Source: JAPPHA01 sp963664045 (lineage in GTDB: Bacteria > Pseudomonadota > Alphaproteobacteria > Rhodobacterales > Rhodobacteraceae). Taken from it: DNA of 64,000 bases. A program made the translations under genes and the position numbers. The stretch covers positions 62,001 to 126,000 of the forward strand of contig CAXXGT010000007.1 of the NCBI GenBank assembly GCA_963664045.2. The letters run 5' to 3'. Positions 1 through 9,047 of this stretch are shown here, piece by piece; position 1 is the first letter of the stretch; every line of letters starts with the position of its first letter. The notes beneath the pieces are model-generated. The model was given only the letters and a program-made list of their open reading frames with translations. It was not told the DNA's origin and made no database searches.

Positions 1-1334
1 CCGCATCGTCTCGATGTTTCCGGCCGCCGACGCCTCATGGAGAGCAGTATGCCCGAACAAAAAATCGGGGTCATGTGCCTCCGCGCCACGGTCCAGCAGC
101 ATCTCGACGGTGTCGGGGTGACCGCCCGCCGCCGCAGATTTGAGCAGCAATGCCGGCAAATCGCCGGGCGCGTTGCCACGAATACCGGGATACGAGAGAA
201 TCAACCGCACCGCCGCAGGGCCACCCGGCTGCGTTGCCGCAAGTTCCCCAGGTGTCGAGGCGAATATGTCGCCACGCGCCCGGGCATCCGGATCGGCGCC
301 CGCATCCAGCAGCACGCGCATCGCCTCAACGGTGGACGCGCGCTCGGACGCCGCGTGCAACGGGGTCCAGTCCCTTTCATTCAGAGCATCATGCCTGGCA
401 CCACGCTCGAGCAGGAGCGCAACCAGATCTGCGCGTCTTGGCTGCCTTGCCCCACGTGGAGAGGTGTATCGTCTCGTACGTCGCGTCCATTGGGGTTGAT
501 TCCATGATCTAGCAACAGTTCCACAATCGCCACTTGCACACCCGCCGCCACTGCATGGTGCAGCGGACCGCCGTCGGGCGCTGACCACTGCTCCCCGGGC
601 TGCGCTTGCGCCAGCGCGTCTCGAACCGCTTCCAAGGTCGCCGCTCTCCAAAACTTCGCGTCGCAAAGCTGACTGCAATGCGGGCGGGCAACCGGCGGCG
701 CACGCAGCAACGCCATGAGCTCGTCCTTGCAGCTTTGGGGCGGTGGTGGCAGGTCGTCGGCCCGATTTGAATCGATTTGACAAATGTCGTCAGAGGCGCG
801 TTGCGCCAGTTCAAGGGCCGTCAAGCCCTGGGAATTCGGCGCTCGCAGATCGGCGCCTGCCTTGAGCAGTGATGCAACCGCTCCGACCTGGCCCGATTGA
901 ACTGCGACATGCAGCGGCGTCACGTTTCCGTCGATGACAACGTTCGGGAAGGCGCCGGCCTCAAGCAACACATCAACGATTTCTCCTCCGCGGCGGGAAG
1001 CTTCGTGGAGCATGGAATCGTGCCTGCCTGGTTCCATTTTTCCGTTTGGCGGCGCTCCCGCGTGGAGGAGAGCTTCAGCGGCGGTGGCATTTCCCGCAAG
1101 CACCGCTAACCGCAGCATGTCTCTCCGATAATCCTGCGCAGCCGGCTGTTCGGCCAGCGCAACAATTACCTCCTCGGGATCTGCGGACGCCCAAAACTCC
1201 TGACGGCACAATTCGCCGCAATCCGCGTAAAAATCAAAAATGAGTCCATAGGCAGGAACAGCAGCCGACGCAGACATGAGTACAGCACTCGAAACTCCCG
1301 CCATCCAGGTCCGATTCTTTCGTACGGCATACAT
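1..1334 (-). pseudogene. Exported ankyrin-repeat protein, frameshifted and cut by the window edge
   Basis: Reading leftward from 1334, the first ~30 residues form a signal peptide (basic start, hydrophobic core, AVPAYG). Ankyrin repeats follow, e.g. NVTPLHVAVQSGQVGAVASLL and GPLHHAVAAGVQVAIVELLL. The frame stops at 381. Removing one base from the CCCC run at 450-453 continues the same ankyrin pattern (LVALLLERGARHDALNERD, WTPLHAAS) without a stop to position 1. So this is one longer repeat protein broken by a +1 slip, or by a sequencing error. Cysteine-containing segments (DCGELCRQEFW, HCSQLCDAKFWRA) occur twice and suggest an internal duplication. Ankyrin repeats bind other proteins; the partner is unknown and the location is predicted periplasmic. 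Confidence 0.8.
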
Positions 1335-1556
1335 CAGTGACCCTCCCGGCAGACCTGGTCGCCAATCCAGGTGACGACGCGCACAGTGGTCCAGGCAAAC
1401 GCACGCAGACAGTATTCATGCCTGCTCCGGAAGTGTGGTCAACAACCAATGTCGAGGTCGATGCGAATGTCCTCCGTTTCCAGCACCCCCTGTATCGTGT
1501 CTCCGTTTCGCATCGCCAAATGGTGTGCGCTCCTCGAGGTCATGACGGAATAGCAA

Positions 1557-1943
1557 GTGGTCAGAGATTTGGAGCGTAATGTGATGTTTGAGGCAAACTC
1601 GGTTCGCATGAGGCCGGGCATTTTGGATTCCTGGTCCAAACTGCGGCAAATGGGTTTGCAGATTGGCACTTGTTCGAACGTGGCAGCTGGCAATGGTGCA
1701 GGTGTACTTGCTGCTTTGCCTGATATTCCTGACGTGACGGTCTTCTCCTATCTGTCTGGTGTCGCGAAGCCGAACCCTGAAATTCATTCTCTGGTCGCTC
1801 GCCGCTTCGGTCTGGACGCGAAACGGATTTTGTTTGTTGGCAACTCACCTGGCGCTGACATCGAAGGCCCAAAATGTGCTGGTACGGTCGCGACGCACAT
1901 CAATGAATTTGCGCGGCTCCGATCTTTAAATGTGTTTGGTTGA
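1557..1943 (+). pseudogene. HAD-superfamily hydrolase, C-terminal fragment
   Basis: The 128 residues contain the later HAD motifs: motif II region IGTCSN, the motif III lysine in SGVAKPNPEI, and motif IV-like FVGNSPGADIEGPKCAG. The N-terminal DxDxT nucleophile loop is absent, and no upstream in-frame sequence supplies it. The fragment starts at a GTG with no clear ribosome-binding site. The phosphatase nucleophile is therefore missing and the protein is very unlikely to be active. It lies among mobile toxin-antitoxin genes, which fits a leftover from rearrangement. Confidence 0.65.
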
Positions 1944-1972
1944 ATTTGCCATTCTGCGGTGTGGCAAAATCA

Positions 1973-1992
1973 CCATGGTCGCCATACCATGG
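1973..1992. promoter_or_regulatory. Repeated CCATGG palindromes upstream of the mobile mystery pair
   Basis: Two CCATGG hexamers (1973-1978 and 1987-1992) sit 14 bp apart in the short AT-rich leader of the HTH gene. Each is self-complementary and together they make a loose inverted repeat. The position suits an autoregulatory operator for the downstream HTH protein, but no footprint-like consensus is recognised. Confidence 0.25.
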
Positions 1993-2066
1993 GATTGCAA
2001 AACTCTTATAGATGCCATATTGTAGCATTACAAACCACACTGACATGCAAATCTAAAGGTTGGCAA

Positions 2067-2528
2067 ATGTCCTTCTCACGCGTGAAACAGCGGCAAGCCG
2101 AAAGCAAGATCAATCAGGCCACACAAGTGGCACAGGTTTTCGTCAAACCATTGGGTGGTTGGGTTGCAACCTTCCAGGAAGCCATCGGCATGAACGCACC
2201 TGCGCTGGCCGAGCGTTTGGGTATATCCCGCAACAGCGTCTACAGCTCGATCCAGAACGAACAGGCCGGGACAATTTCGTTGAATCAACTCGAAAAGATG
2301 GCTGAGGCGATGGGTGGCAAACTCATCTACGCGATCATCCCGCACGAGGGTCAAGTGGAAGACATCGTCATGGCCCAGGCCCGCAAGAGAGCGAAAAGTG
2401 TCATCCAGCGCACTCGCGCAAACATGGCCTTGGAAGAGCAAACCGAAGGCCTGCGCAGCCAGGAAGAGATGATCGAGGAACTGGCACGCGAAAACGCACG
2501 TGACATGCCGAGGGATTTCTGGAAGTGA
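2067..2528 (+). CDS. Mobile mystery protein A-like HTH antitoxin candidate
   Basis: This 153-residue protein has an XRE-type helix-turn-helix in the middle (APALAERLGISRNSVYSSIQ), an LNQLEKMAEAMGGKL segment and a basic/acidic helical tail. It matches the family called mobile mystery protein A, which is regularly encoded directly before a Fic-domain mobile mystery protein B. The start is the ATG at 2067 after AAAGGT; an upstream extension to 1959 has no support. The stop overlaps the next GTG by 4 bp (GTGA), so the two genes are translationally coupled. By family association it is a DNA-binding partner of the Fic protein, probably an autoregulator or antitoxin. Confidence 0.75.
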   Translation: MSFSRVKQRQAESKINQATQVAQVFVKPLGGWVATFQEAIGMNAPALAERLGISRNSVYSSIQNEQAGTISLNQLEKMAEAMGGKLIYAIIPHEGQVEDIVMAQARKRAKSVIQRTRANMALEEQTEGLRSQEEMIEELARENARDMPRDFWK

Positions 2529-3130
2529 CACGTGAGCTGCACGAACCCACCGGCGCGACCCCACTTACGCCCGACGAGCTGCTCGGCCTCAAGGTCAAAC
2601 ACATCACAACACGCGGCGAGTTGAACGAGCTGGAAAGCGAAAACATCATCGAGGGGCTGACCTGGCTGGATCGGCGCCCCAAGTCCTTCGACGTCCTGAC
2701 CGACGATGCCGCCCGCGAGGTCCACAAGCGCCTGTTCGGCCAGGTTTGGGCCTGGTCAGGCGCGTTCAGGCGTACCGAGAAGAACATCGGCGTTCCGATC
2801 TGGCAAATCTCGACGGAAATGCGTACCTGCCTCGACGATGCTCGATACTGGCGCGAGAACGGCACCTACGAGCCGCAGGATGCGACCGCACGCTTTCATC
2901 ACAAGCTGGTCTGGGTCCATCCCTTTGCCAATGGCAACGGACGCTGGGCACGGATCATGGCGGATGCCTATTTGGCCACAATCGCCCCGGGCATCTTCCT
3001 CGACTGGTCGGGCGGTGGGAAACTGACGGCGGACAGCGACCACCGCGCAGGTTACATAGCGGCATTGCGTGCGGCGGATGGGTATGAATTTGGGCCGCTG
3101 ATCGATTTCGTAAGAGCGATCTCCACCTGA
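2525..3130 (+). CDS. Mobile mystery protein B-like Fic-domain protein
   Basis: The 201-residue protein carries a complete Fic motif, HPFANGNGRWAR, at about residues 138-149. The catalytic His and the phosphate-binding GNGR are present; the usual Asp/Glu metal position is Asn, as in some Fic proteins. A helix near residues 70-80 (WAWSGAFRRTEKNIG) precedes it, as in Fic/Doc-type enzymes. Known Fic proteins transfer AMP or other phosphate-containing groups to target hydroxyls. The GTG start overlaps the HTH gene stop. The pair behaves as a mobile toxin-antitoxin-like unit; the target is unknown. Confidence 0.8.
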   Translation: MTRELHEPTGATPLTPDELLGLKVKHITTRGELNELESENIIEGLTWLDRRPKSFDVLTDDAAREVHKRLFGQVWAWSGAFRRTEKNIGVPIWQISTEMRTCLDDARYWRENGTYEPQDATARFHHKLVWVHPFANGNGRWARIMADAYLATIAPGIFLDWSGGGKLTADSDHRAGYIAALRAADGYEFGPLIDFVRAIST

Positions 3131-3183
3131 TTTAGGCGAGAACCGATACAACGCGCGCCTTCCTCAGGGACACAGGTCAGTAG

Positions 3184-3249
3184 TCGGCGGATATCAAGGC
3201 GCTGTCGCGGCTGGTGGCCGAGATCAAGAAGGAGACATCAAGACGATGA
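3184..3249 (+). pseudogene. RelE/HigB-type toxin, C-terminal tail only
   Basis: The frame right before the HTH antitoxin reads IKALSRLVAEIKKETSRR and a stop that overlaps the antitoxin ATG. This is the typical ending of NadN/RelE-type toxins paired with such antitoxins. An in-frame TAG at 3181-3183 and unrelated sequence before it show that the toxin body is gone. Confidence 0.5.
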
Positions 3250-3587
3250 CGACGCAACGCACCGGGCTCGGACGCGAGATCGAGACGGCTCTGGGCGAGG
3301 TCCTCGACCATGTTCGGGGCGTAACGGACCTACCGCTCCGGATCGCGGACGATCCGGCCGCCGAACGGATTGTCGCACTGCGCAAGCGGTTGCGGCTGAG
3401 CCGACAGAAGTTCGCCGATCGTTTCGGTCTCGATGTGCGGGCTCTACAGGAGTGGGAGCAGGGCCGGCGCGTTCCCGACCGGGCGGCCCGCGTGCTGCTC
3501 ACTGTCTTTGACCGGGAGCCCGAAGCTGTGGTCAGGGCGCTCGGCGAGGGCGGTGGCGGACGGACGGATCATACCGTCGCGTCATAA
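3246..3587 (+). CDS. NadS/HigA-like HTH antitoxin, now orphan
   Basis: This 113-residue protein has an XRE-like helix-turn-helix (SRQKFADRFGLDVRALQEWE) followed by QGRRVPDRAARVLL and a short tail. That arrangement is characteristic of the antitoxin encoded second in NadN/NadS or HigBA-type pairs. The ATG overlaps the stop of a toxin remnant (ATGA), so the ancestral gene order is toxin then antitoxin. With the toxin deleted it may survive as a DNA-binding repressor with no partner. Confidence 0.75.
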   Translation: MTTQRTGLGREIETALGEVLDHVRGVTDLPLRIADDPAAERIVALRKRLRLSRQKFADRFGLDVRALQEWEQGRRVPDRAARVLLTVFDREPEAVVRALGEGGGGRTDHTVAS

Positions 3588-3794
3588 GCCACCGCGCTGG
3601 CGGTACGGGAATTGCCGGAATGCGGGATTCGGGCGATAGGCCGATTCGCGATTCTGGAAATCGAGGCGGCTTGGCCCGACACACCCCGATTGAAATTTGA
3701 TCGACTCCGGTTACTATTTGTTGACGGGAAGTGTCAGAGACATGCTGTCATAAACCTACACACCACGTGAAGATCGGGGAGGCGCGAGGCAGTA

Positions 3795-4226
3795 ATGGCG
3801 AAGATCGGCAGAAACCAACCTTGCCATTGTGGCAGCGGCAGGAAGTTCAAGCACTGCTGCCGGCATGACGATGGCGCTGCTCTCGAGCACAAGGCGGCAG
3901 CGGAATTGTCACATGGATACTACTTTGGCCAAACCGATCTCGATCGGCTCTCGAACAGTGTCGTCAGACTGGTCAATGAAAGCCGCCTCGATGAAGCCGA
4001 CGCCGCCTGCGAGCAGTTAAGGACCCGCTATCCGGAGGTGCACGATTGGCTCATGCGCAAAGCGATGGTCTGCGAAGCGCGCGGCGAAACCAAACTGGCG
4101 ATCGAATACTGCGAGCGTACGATTGCCTGGATGGATGCGAATCCCGCAGACTTTGACCCGGAAAGCCGCGAACCCTTTTACGAAGACATCGAGCGTCTTC
4201 GAGTCTCGCTCCGAGGCGCCGGCTGA
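3795..4226 (+). CDS. SEC-C zinc-finger protein with TPR-like tail
   Basis: The N-terminus is a textbook SEC-C motif, NQPCHCGSGRKFKHCC (about residues 7-22), with four zinc-binding Cys. It is followed by helical repeats rich in Ala/Glu (VNESRLDEADAACEQLRTRY, LAIEYCERTIAWMD) that resemble TPR units. Length is 143 residues. A GGGAGGCGCGAGG sequence precedes the ATG. From codon 69 onward the gene lies in a 665-bp repeat whose second copy sits at 16544, where only the tail survives. The function is unknown; it is adjacent to traF in both copies, so it probably belongs to the conjugative backbone. Confidence 0.8.
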   Translation: MAKIGRNQPCHCGSGRKFKHCCRHDDGAALEHKAAAELSHGYYFGQTDLDRLSNSVVRLVNESRLDEADAACEQLRTRYPEVHDWLMRKAMVCEARGETKLAIEYCERTIAWMDANPADFDPESREPFYEDIERLRVSLRGAG

Positions 4227-4664
4227 GTGAGCTTGATCAGGATCCGCGCAGGGGCACGTGCGTTTCAACGACCCTGAAGGAGGTTGGAGGGTTTTGTCAG
4301 CCATCAACAAACGGGTCATGGCGGTGGCCGCCCTTTCCCTGATTCTCGCTGTCGCGGTCACGTTCCGCGATCAGGTGGTGCTCAATACCGGCGGCAGTGT
4401 GCCGGTTGGTTTCTACATCGCTGCAGATCCCGCAGATGCCGAGTATGTGACATTTTGCCTGCCTCCTCTGCCTCACGGGATCCGCTTCGATCCCGCGCTC
4501 TGCAATCTGGCCAATCCGAACGGGCGCCCCGTGATAAAGCGGGTGACGAGAGTGATGGAAGGTGCAGTCCGTGTCCGCGGCGATATTCCGTTTGCGCTGG
4601 ATAGCGATCTGTTTGGTGCTCTCGATTCAACCCTGGTTCGGGGATGGTGGCGGCCGGTTTTCGT
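4000..4664. repeat. 665-bp direct repeat, left copy (SEC-C tail + traF)
   Basis: This segment aligns base for base, without gaps and with only about two dozen substitutions by eye, to 16544-17208. It starts at the shared ACGCCGCCTGCGAGCAG and ends at GCGGCCGGTTTTCGT. Outside these limits the sequences are unrelated. The two copies bracket the whole defence island. Confidence 0.95.
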
Positions 4665-4728
4665 GGGGAATCGTAAGTCCTCGTCGTCATTGCGTTATTC
4701 GTTCAATCCTAAGTACGGACGCCTTTGA
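4294..4728 (+). CDS. traF: TraF-type conjugative transfer peptidase, left copy with altered end
   Basis: This is an S26-family (TraF/signal peptidase I-like) protein. An N-terminal membrane segment (VMAVAALSLILAVAV) precedes the nucleophile serine in GGSVPVGFY (about residue 35) and the general-base lysine in GRPVIKRV (about 82). TraF processes the conjugative pilin in RP4/Ti systems. The TTG at 4294 is preceded by GAAGGAGG at good spacing; a GTG at 4258 is the alternative. The last ~22 residues (after PVFV) differ from the right copy because the repeat ends there, giving a foreign serine-rich tail. It may be active but redundant. Confidence 0.75.
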   Translation: MSAINKRVMAVAALSLILAVAVTFRDQVVLNTGGSVPVGFYIAADPADAEYVTFCLPPLPHGIRFDPALCNLANPNGRPVIKRVTRVMEGAVRVRGDIPFALDSDLFGALDSTLVRGWWRPVFVGNRKSSSSLRYSFNPKYGRL

Positions 4729-4828
4729 CGGCCGCGACGAAAAACTTTACTGGCAGCGGCACTTGTGACAAATCGTGTCACACCATGTTCCGAGAATAAC
4801 TCTAAATACGTGGGGCATTACCCCTGCC

Positions 4829-6340
4829 ATGATCCCGGCTGAGAATCCACATGTCGCAACTCGGGAAGTCGACGCCACACCGTACGCGTCTGCACTCATC
4901 GAGGGCCATCGCGATTTCGGTTACAGTCTCGAAACCGCGCTTGCGGACATTGTCGATAATGCCGTTTCGGCCGGTGCAAGCAAAGTGGAAATCATTGCGG
5001 ACACTGTGGATGACGACCCCTGGATTGCGCTCGCCGACGATGGATGCGGGATGACCGAGGCAGAGCTTGTGGAAGCGATGCGCCTCGGTTCGAAAAACCC
5101 CACGGACACGAGAACACCCGAAGATCTTGGCCGGTTTGGCCTCGGGTTGAAGAGCGCGAGCTTTTCCCAATGCAGAAGACTCACCGTACTAACGCGTCGT
5201 GACGGTGTTACGGCATGTGCACGCTGGGACCTGGATCTGATCGGGAAGCGGAACGACTGGACCCTGGAGCTCATTGACAATGCCGAAGATGTCGTGGGGC
5301 ATGACTTGCTGCATGACAGAGGAACGGTTGTGATCTGGAGAAAGCTGGATCGTCTCGCTGGCGGTTACAGTAGCCGGAAAGCCAAGCGCACAGAGCACAT
5401 GAACGCGGAGATCGCGCGCGCTGAACGCCATCTGAGGCTTGTTTTCCACCGGTTTCTGGAGGGTTCGAATCCGCAGTTGAAATTGTCGCTGAATGGTCGT
5501 CTGCTCCAGCCGATAGATCCGATGGTGTCGTCACATCCGTCTACCCAGAAGGATCCGGAAGATACGTTTCCTCCCGAACTAGGGGGCGTTCGCTTCCGAT
5601 GCCATACGCTCCCGCATCACAAGCGGATGACGCGGGAAGCGTGGGAGGAAGTCGGCGGGCCAGAGGGACACCTGAAATCGCAAGGTCTCTATGTCTACCG
5701 GGCAAATCGTCTGATAATCGCAGGAGGCTGGCTCGGACTTGCGAGGCAGACCGAACTGACCAAGCTTTGCCGCATCGCCGTCGATATTCCGAATACCATG
5801 GATGCGGAGTGGAAGATTGATGTCAAGAAAGCCTCCGCCCAGCTTCCTCCGATGGTTCGGGAGCGCCTGAAGAAACTGGTCGAAAGGTTCGTGGGAACAT
5901 CGAAGCGCACTTACCAAAGGAGAGGACAGAAACTGGTCGAAAAATCTCGGTATCCGATCTGGAACCGAATCCGCAAGGATGGCCAGATCGTTTATCGACC
6001 GAACTTGCAGCATCCCATGTTTCTCGCATATGCGAAGGAACTTCCGGAACAACTGCGCGACGGTTTCGAACGTTGCTTTCGCCTCATCGGTTCAGGCCTT
6101 CCCGTCGACTCCCTTCATGCCGAACTGGTCGGAAATGCGGAGGCTGTCGTTGCCGATTCGGTCGACGACGGCGACCTCGAACAGATGGTTCGCACGATGG
6201 CAGACACACTTGTTGCCAGTGGAGTGGCGTACGAAGCGCTCCCGGATACCATGAAGAGCTACCCGTTTTTCAGAGAGAACTGGGCATCCGTTGCGCGACT
6301 GCTGGACGGAATTCGAGAGGAAGATCAACGTGAGCAGTGA
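4829..6340 (+). CDS. GHKL (MORC/MutL-like) ATPase of the Z1/AIPR defence cluster
   Basis: This cytosolic ATPase has a Bergerat fold: N-box LADIVDNAVSAGA (about residues 39-50, Mg-binding Asn), DDGCGM (70-75) and GRFGLGLKSAS (101-111). The C-terminal ~300 residues are unlike MutL/Hsp90 transducers but match prokaryotic MORC-like proteins found in restriction-type clusters. The ATG at 4829 gives a start just before the conserved REVDATP segment; a GTG at 4775 in the same frame is the alternative. It is the first gene of a tightly overlapping four-gene plus-strand operon and overlaps the Z1 gene by 11 bp. It likely acts as an ATP-driven clamp on DNA in defence. Confidence 0.85.
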   Translation: MIPAENPHVATREVDATPYASALIEGHRDFGYSLETALADIVDNAVSAGASKVEIIADTVDDDPWIALADDGCGMTEAELVEAMRLGSKNPTDTRTPEDLGRFGLGLKSASFSQCRRLTVLTRRDGVTACARWDLDLIGKRNDWTLELIDNAEDVVGHDLLHDRGTVVIWRKLDRLAGGYSSRKAKRTEHMNAEIARAERHLRLVFHRFLEGSNPQLKLSLNGRLLQPIDPMVSSHPSTQKDPEDTFPPELGGVRFRCHTLPHHKRMTREAWEEVGGPEGHLKSQGLYVYRANRLIIAGGWLGLARQTELTKLCRIAVDIPNTMDAEWKIDVKKASAQLPPMVRERLKKLVERFVGTSKRTYQRRGQKLVEKSRYPIWNRIRKDGQIVYRPNLQHPMFLAYAKELPEQLRDGFERCFRLIGSGLPVDSLHAELVGNAEAVVADSVDDGDLEQMVRTMADTLVASGVAYEALPDTMKSYPFFRENWASVARLLDGIREEDQREQ

Positions 6341-9047
6341 ACGCGAACAAGTAATGAGTGTTGTGGAAATGGCGCTCTTTGACCAGCCAAGGAAGACCGA
6401 GGAAGAACTCCGCAACATGATTCGCAACCTCGCTGACACACTGGCACCGGGAATGGACATTGAAGATGTCGAGTGGATCGCCCGGGAAATCGAAGTCAAG
6501 CAGGGCATCAAGGCCGGTTTGGGTGCCGTCGTCGACAGCGAGGATTTCGTACCTTGGCTGGACGATGCGAAACCCGGGATCGAACCGTTCTACTGGACCC
6601 GATACCGAAAATACGCGCTTCAGACCGGGTTGCCGAGTAACGTGGTGATTTCAATGGACAGGGTGACGGACACCATCCTGAGCCGACTCGAAAACCCCCA
6701 AAGGCGTGTGCAATGGGACCGGCGCGGCATGGTGGTGGGTCACGTGCAAAGCGGCAAGACCGCAAATTACGCCGGTCTGATATGCAAGGCGGCCGATGCC
6801 GGATACCGGCTGATCATCGTCATTGCTGGTATTCACAACAATCTGCGCAACCAGACGCAGGCACGCGTCGATGCCGGGTTCATTGGGCGCGACACCGGTG
6901 GGAACAGGAAAATCATTGGTGTCGGTCATTTTGACCCGAACAGAACGCCGGTCAGTCTCACGAACACGATAAGGGATTTCAACAAGGAAACTGCATCAAC
7001 GAATACCAGTGAGATCGACTCGTACAGGGTGCCCGTGGTCCTGGTCATCAAGAAGAACCACCGCACGCTTGCAAATCTCCTCGACTGGCTGCGTGACAAT
7101 AGCGCACAAGGTGACAGGGAGATGATCGACCAGCCAATGCTGTTGATCGATGACGAGGCAGACAACGCTTCGATCAACACGAAGTATCGAAAAAACCTCG
7201 TGACCACGATTAATGGTCTGATCCGCGACCTGCTGAACATGTTTCACCGAAGTTGCTACATCGGTTACACGGCCACGCCGTTTGCGAACATCTTCATCGA
7301 TCCTGATCAGGACGACGAGATGTACGAAGAAGATCTCTTTCCGCGTGATTTCATCATAGGACTCGATGCACCGAGCAACTATTTCGGCCCGGAGAAGGTT
7401 TTCGTCGACGGGCTGCCGGACGAGGGTGAACCAACCTGGCTGCGGTATATTACCGACAATGAGGATGTCCTTCCCCTCAAGCACAAGATCAATCACTACA
7501 TTGACGCTCTCCCTCACTCGCTTGTAGAGGCGCTGCGAACTTTCCTGGTCGCAAGGGCGATCCGAAACCTGCGCGGGCAGACTTCGTCCCATTGCTCGAT
7601 GCTCGTAAACGCGAGCCGCTTTACCGGAGTCCAGGGGCTACTCCGAAATCGACTGCATGAAGTGCTGGAACGCATTCAGAATTCTGTGCGGGTCAATGCG
7701 TGCAGAGGGGCCGCCGCCTTGAAGGATCCGGAAATTGCGGCCTTGCGTGCCGTCTGGCGGAAGGAATATCCGGATTCTGGAACTGACTGGTCCGCCATAC
7801 AGGCGAACCTCTTCGACGCAGTCGCTGCCGCCAAGATCGTCGAAGTCAACAGCCGGGCCAACGATTTGGACTACACGAACTCCGGCGAGAGGGGCCAGAC
7901 TGTGGTTGCCGTGGGCGGTTTCTCGCTGTCGAGGGGGCTCACTCTCGAAGGGTTGACCGTGACGTGGTTCTTGCGCAACACGATGATGTACGACACCCTC
8001 ATGCAGATGGGGCGATGGTTCGGTTACCGCGACGGTTACGAGGATCTTTGCCGTGTCTGGATGCCGGAGGAAGCCATCGAATGGTATGCGTTCATCGCAA
8101 ATGCGGCCGGAGAGTTGCACGATGAACTCGGAACGATGGAAAAGGCCAAGGCGACACCAAAAATGTTCGGGCTGGCCGTGAGAAGCCACCCGGCATCGCT
8201 TCTGGTCACTGCTCGAAACAAGATGGGTGCGGGGCAGAAGGTCGTTACTCTAGTGGGTTTGTCCAACAGGTTTGTCGAGACTTCCAAGGTGAGCATCGAG
8301 CCGGGCGACTTGCGTGCCAATGTCGAAATCGCAAAGGCTTTCGTGGGACAGCTTGAAGAAGAAGAAGACGTGAGGCGTGAAAAAACCACTTGGGGAACAC
8401 TCGTTCGAAACGTGCCCGTAAGGCTGATCGACAGATTCCTTGCCGGGTGGCGAAACGCCGAACAGAGCGTCACGACGGCTCCGGCCCCGGTTCGCAGTTA
8501 CATCCGGGCAAGGGGTCGCGACGAGCTGGCACTCTGGGATGTTCTGATTCCCAGCCTGTCGTCGGGGAAACCGGACTCGACGCTCGGAACGCCGATCAAT
8601 CCCGCCAACCGCTACGTGGATCCGAACGACTTGAAAGAAGGTTTCATGTCGTTCAGCGGAAAGCGGATGCGGGTTGCCTCCAGAGGCATCGAAAAGGCCG
8701 GCGTCGATCCCGAGGCGGCAAGGGAAGCGGAGGACAGGTACCGCGAGAAGAAGAACTTTGCCGACGGCGAGCGTGTGAATTATCCCGACTCCATCTACAG
8801 ACGAGCAAGGACACGAGGCCTCTTCATCCTGCATTTCGTTCGCGCGAAGGCACCGGACAAGAAGAAAGACGCAAAGGACGTCACCTTGATACCGGCCGAA
8901 CCCGTTGTCGCATGGGGGATCAGTCTGCCTGCTTCCGCACGCTCCGACGAAAAGGTCGAGTATGTCGTGAACACTGTGCGATACAGGGAGTTGTTCGGCG
9001 AAGAAGACGAGGATGATGATCACGAAGAGGCTCTGGATGCCGCGTGA
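6330..9047 (+). CDS. Z1-domain protein with helicase-like NTPase
   Basis: The 905 residues include a P-loop (VGHVQSGKTANYAGLI, about residues 135-150), a DEAD-like Walker B (LLIDDEADNAS, about 271-281), the helicase-like YTATPFANIFI, and the Z1 signature region GGFSLSRGLTLEGLTVTWFL through MGRWFGYRDGYEDL (about 528-575). The GTG start at 6330 follows GAGAGGAAG; the longer frame from 6291 lacks an RBS. Z1 proteins accompany MORC ATPases, PF14390 and AIPR proteins in predicted restriction-like systems. They are thought to be DNA-stimulated NTPases or nucleases. Confidence 0.88.
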   Translation: MSSEREQVMSVVEMALFDQPRKTEEELRNMIRNLADTLAPGMDIEDVEWIAREIEVKQGIKAGLGAVVDSEDFVPWLDDAKPGIEPFYWTRYRKYALQTGLPSNVVISMDRVTDTILSRLENPQRRVQWDRRGMVVGHVQSGKTANYAGLICKAADAGYRLIIVIAGIHNNLRNQTQARVDAGFIGRDTGGNRKIIGVGHFDPNRTPVSLTNTIRDFNKETASTNTSEIDSYRVPVVLVIKKNHRTLANLLDWLRDNSAQGDREMIDQPMLLIDDEADNASINTKYRKNLVTTINGLIRDLLNMFHRSCYIGYTATPFANIFIDPDQDDEMYEEDLFPRDFIIGLDAPSNYFGPEKVFVDGLPDEGEPTWLRYITDNEDVLPLKHKINHYIDALPHSLVEALRTFLVARAIRNLRGQTSSHCSMLVNASRFTGVQGLLRNRLHEVLERIQNSVRVNACRGAAALKDPEIAALRAVWRKEYPDSGTDWSAIQANLFDAVAAAKIVEVNSRANDLDYTNSGERGQTVVAVGGFSLSRGLTLEGLTVTWFLRNTMMYDTLMQMGRWFGYRDGYEDLCRVWMPEEAIEWYAFIANAAGELHDELGTMEKAKATPKMFGLAVRSHPASLLVTARNKMGAGQKVVTLVGLSNRFVETSKVSIEPGDLRANVEIAKAFVGQLEEEEDVRREKTTWGTLVRNVPVRLIDRFLAGWRNAEQSVTTAPAPVRSYIRARGRDELALWDVLIPSLSSGKPDSTLGTPINPANRYVDPNDLKEGFMSFSGKRMRVASRGIEKAGVDPEAAREAEDRYREKKNFADGERVNYPDSIYRRARTRGLFILHFVRAKAPDKKKDAKDVTLIPAEPVVAWGISLPASARSDEKVEYVVNTVRYRELFGEEDEDDDHEEALDAA

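Noticed and set aside
1439..1693. 84-codon minus-strand frame overlapping the HAD fragment
   Set aside because: Only a short NGDTIQGVLETE-like stretch looks protein-like and nothing supports a family.
5463..5473. GGTTCGAATCC, resembling a tRNA T-loop
   Set aside because: It lies inside the GHKL ATPase gene and no acceptor or anticodon stem can be drawn around it.
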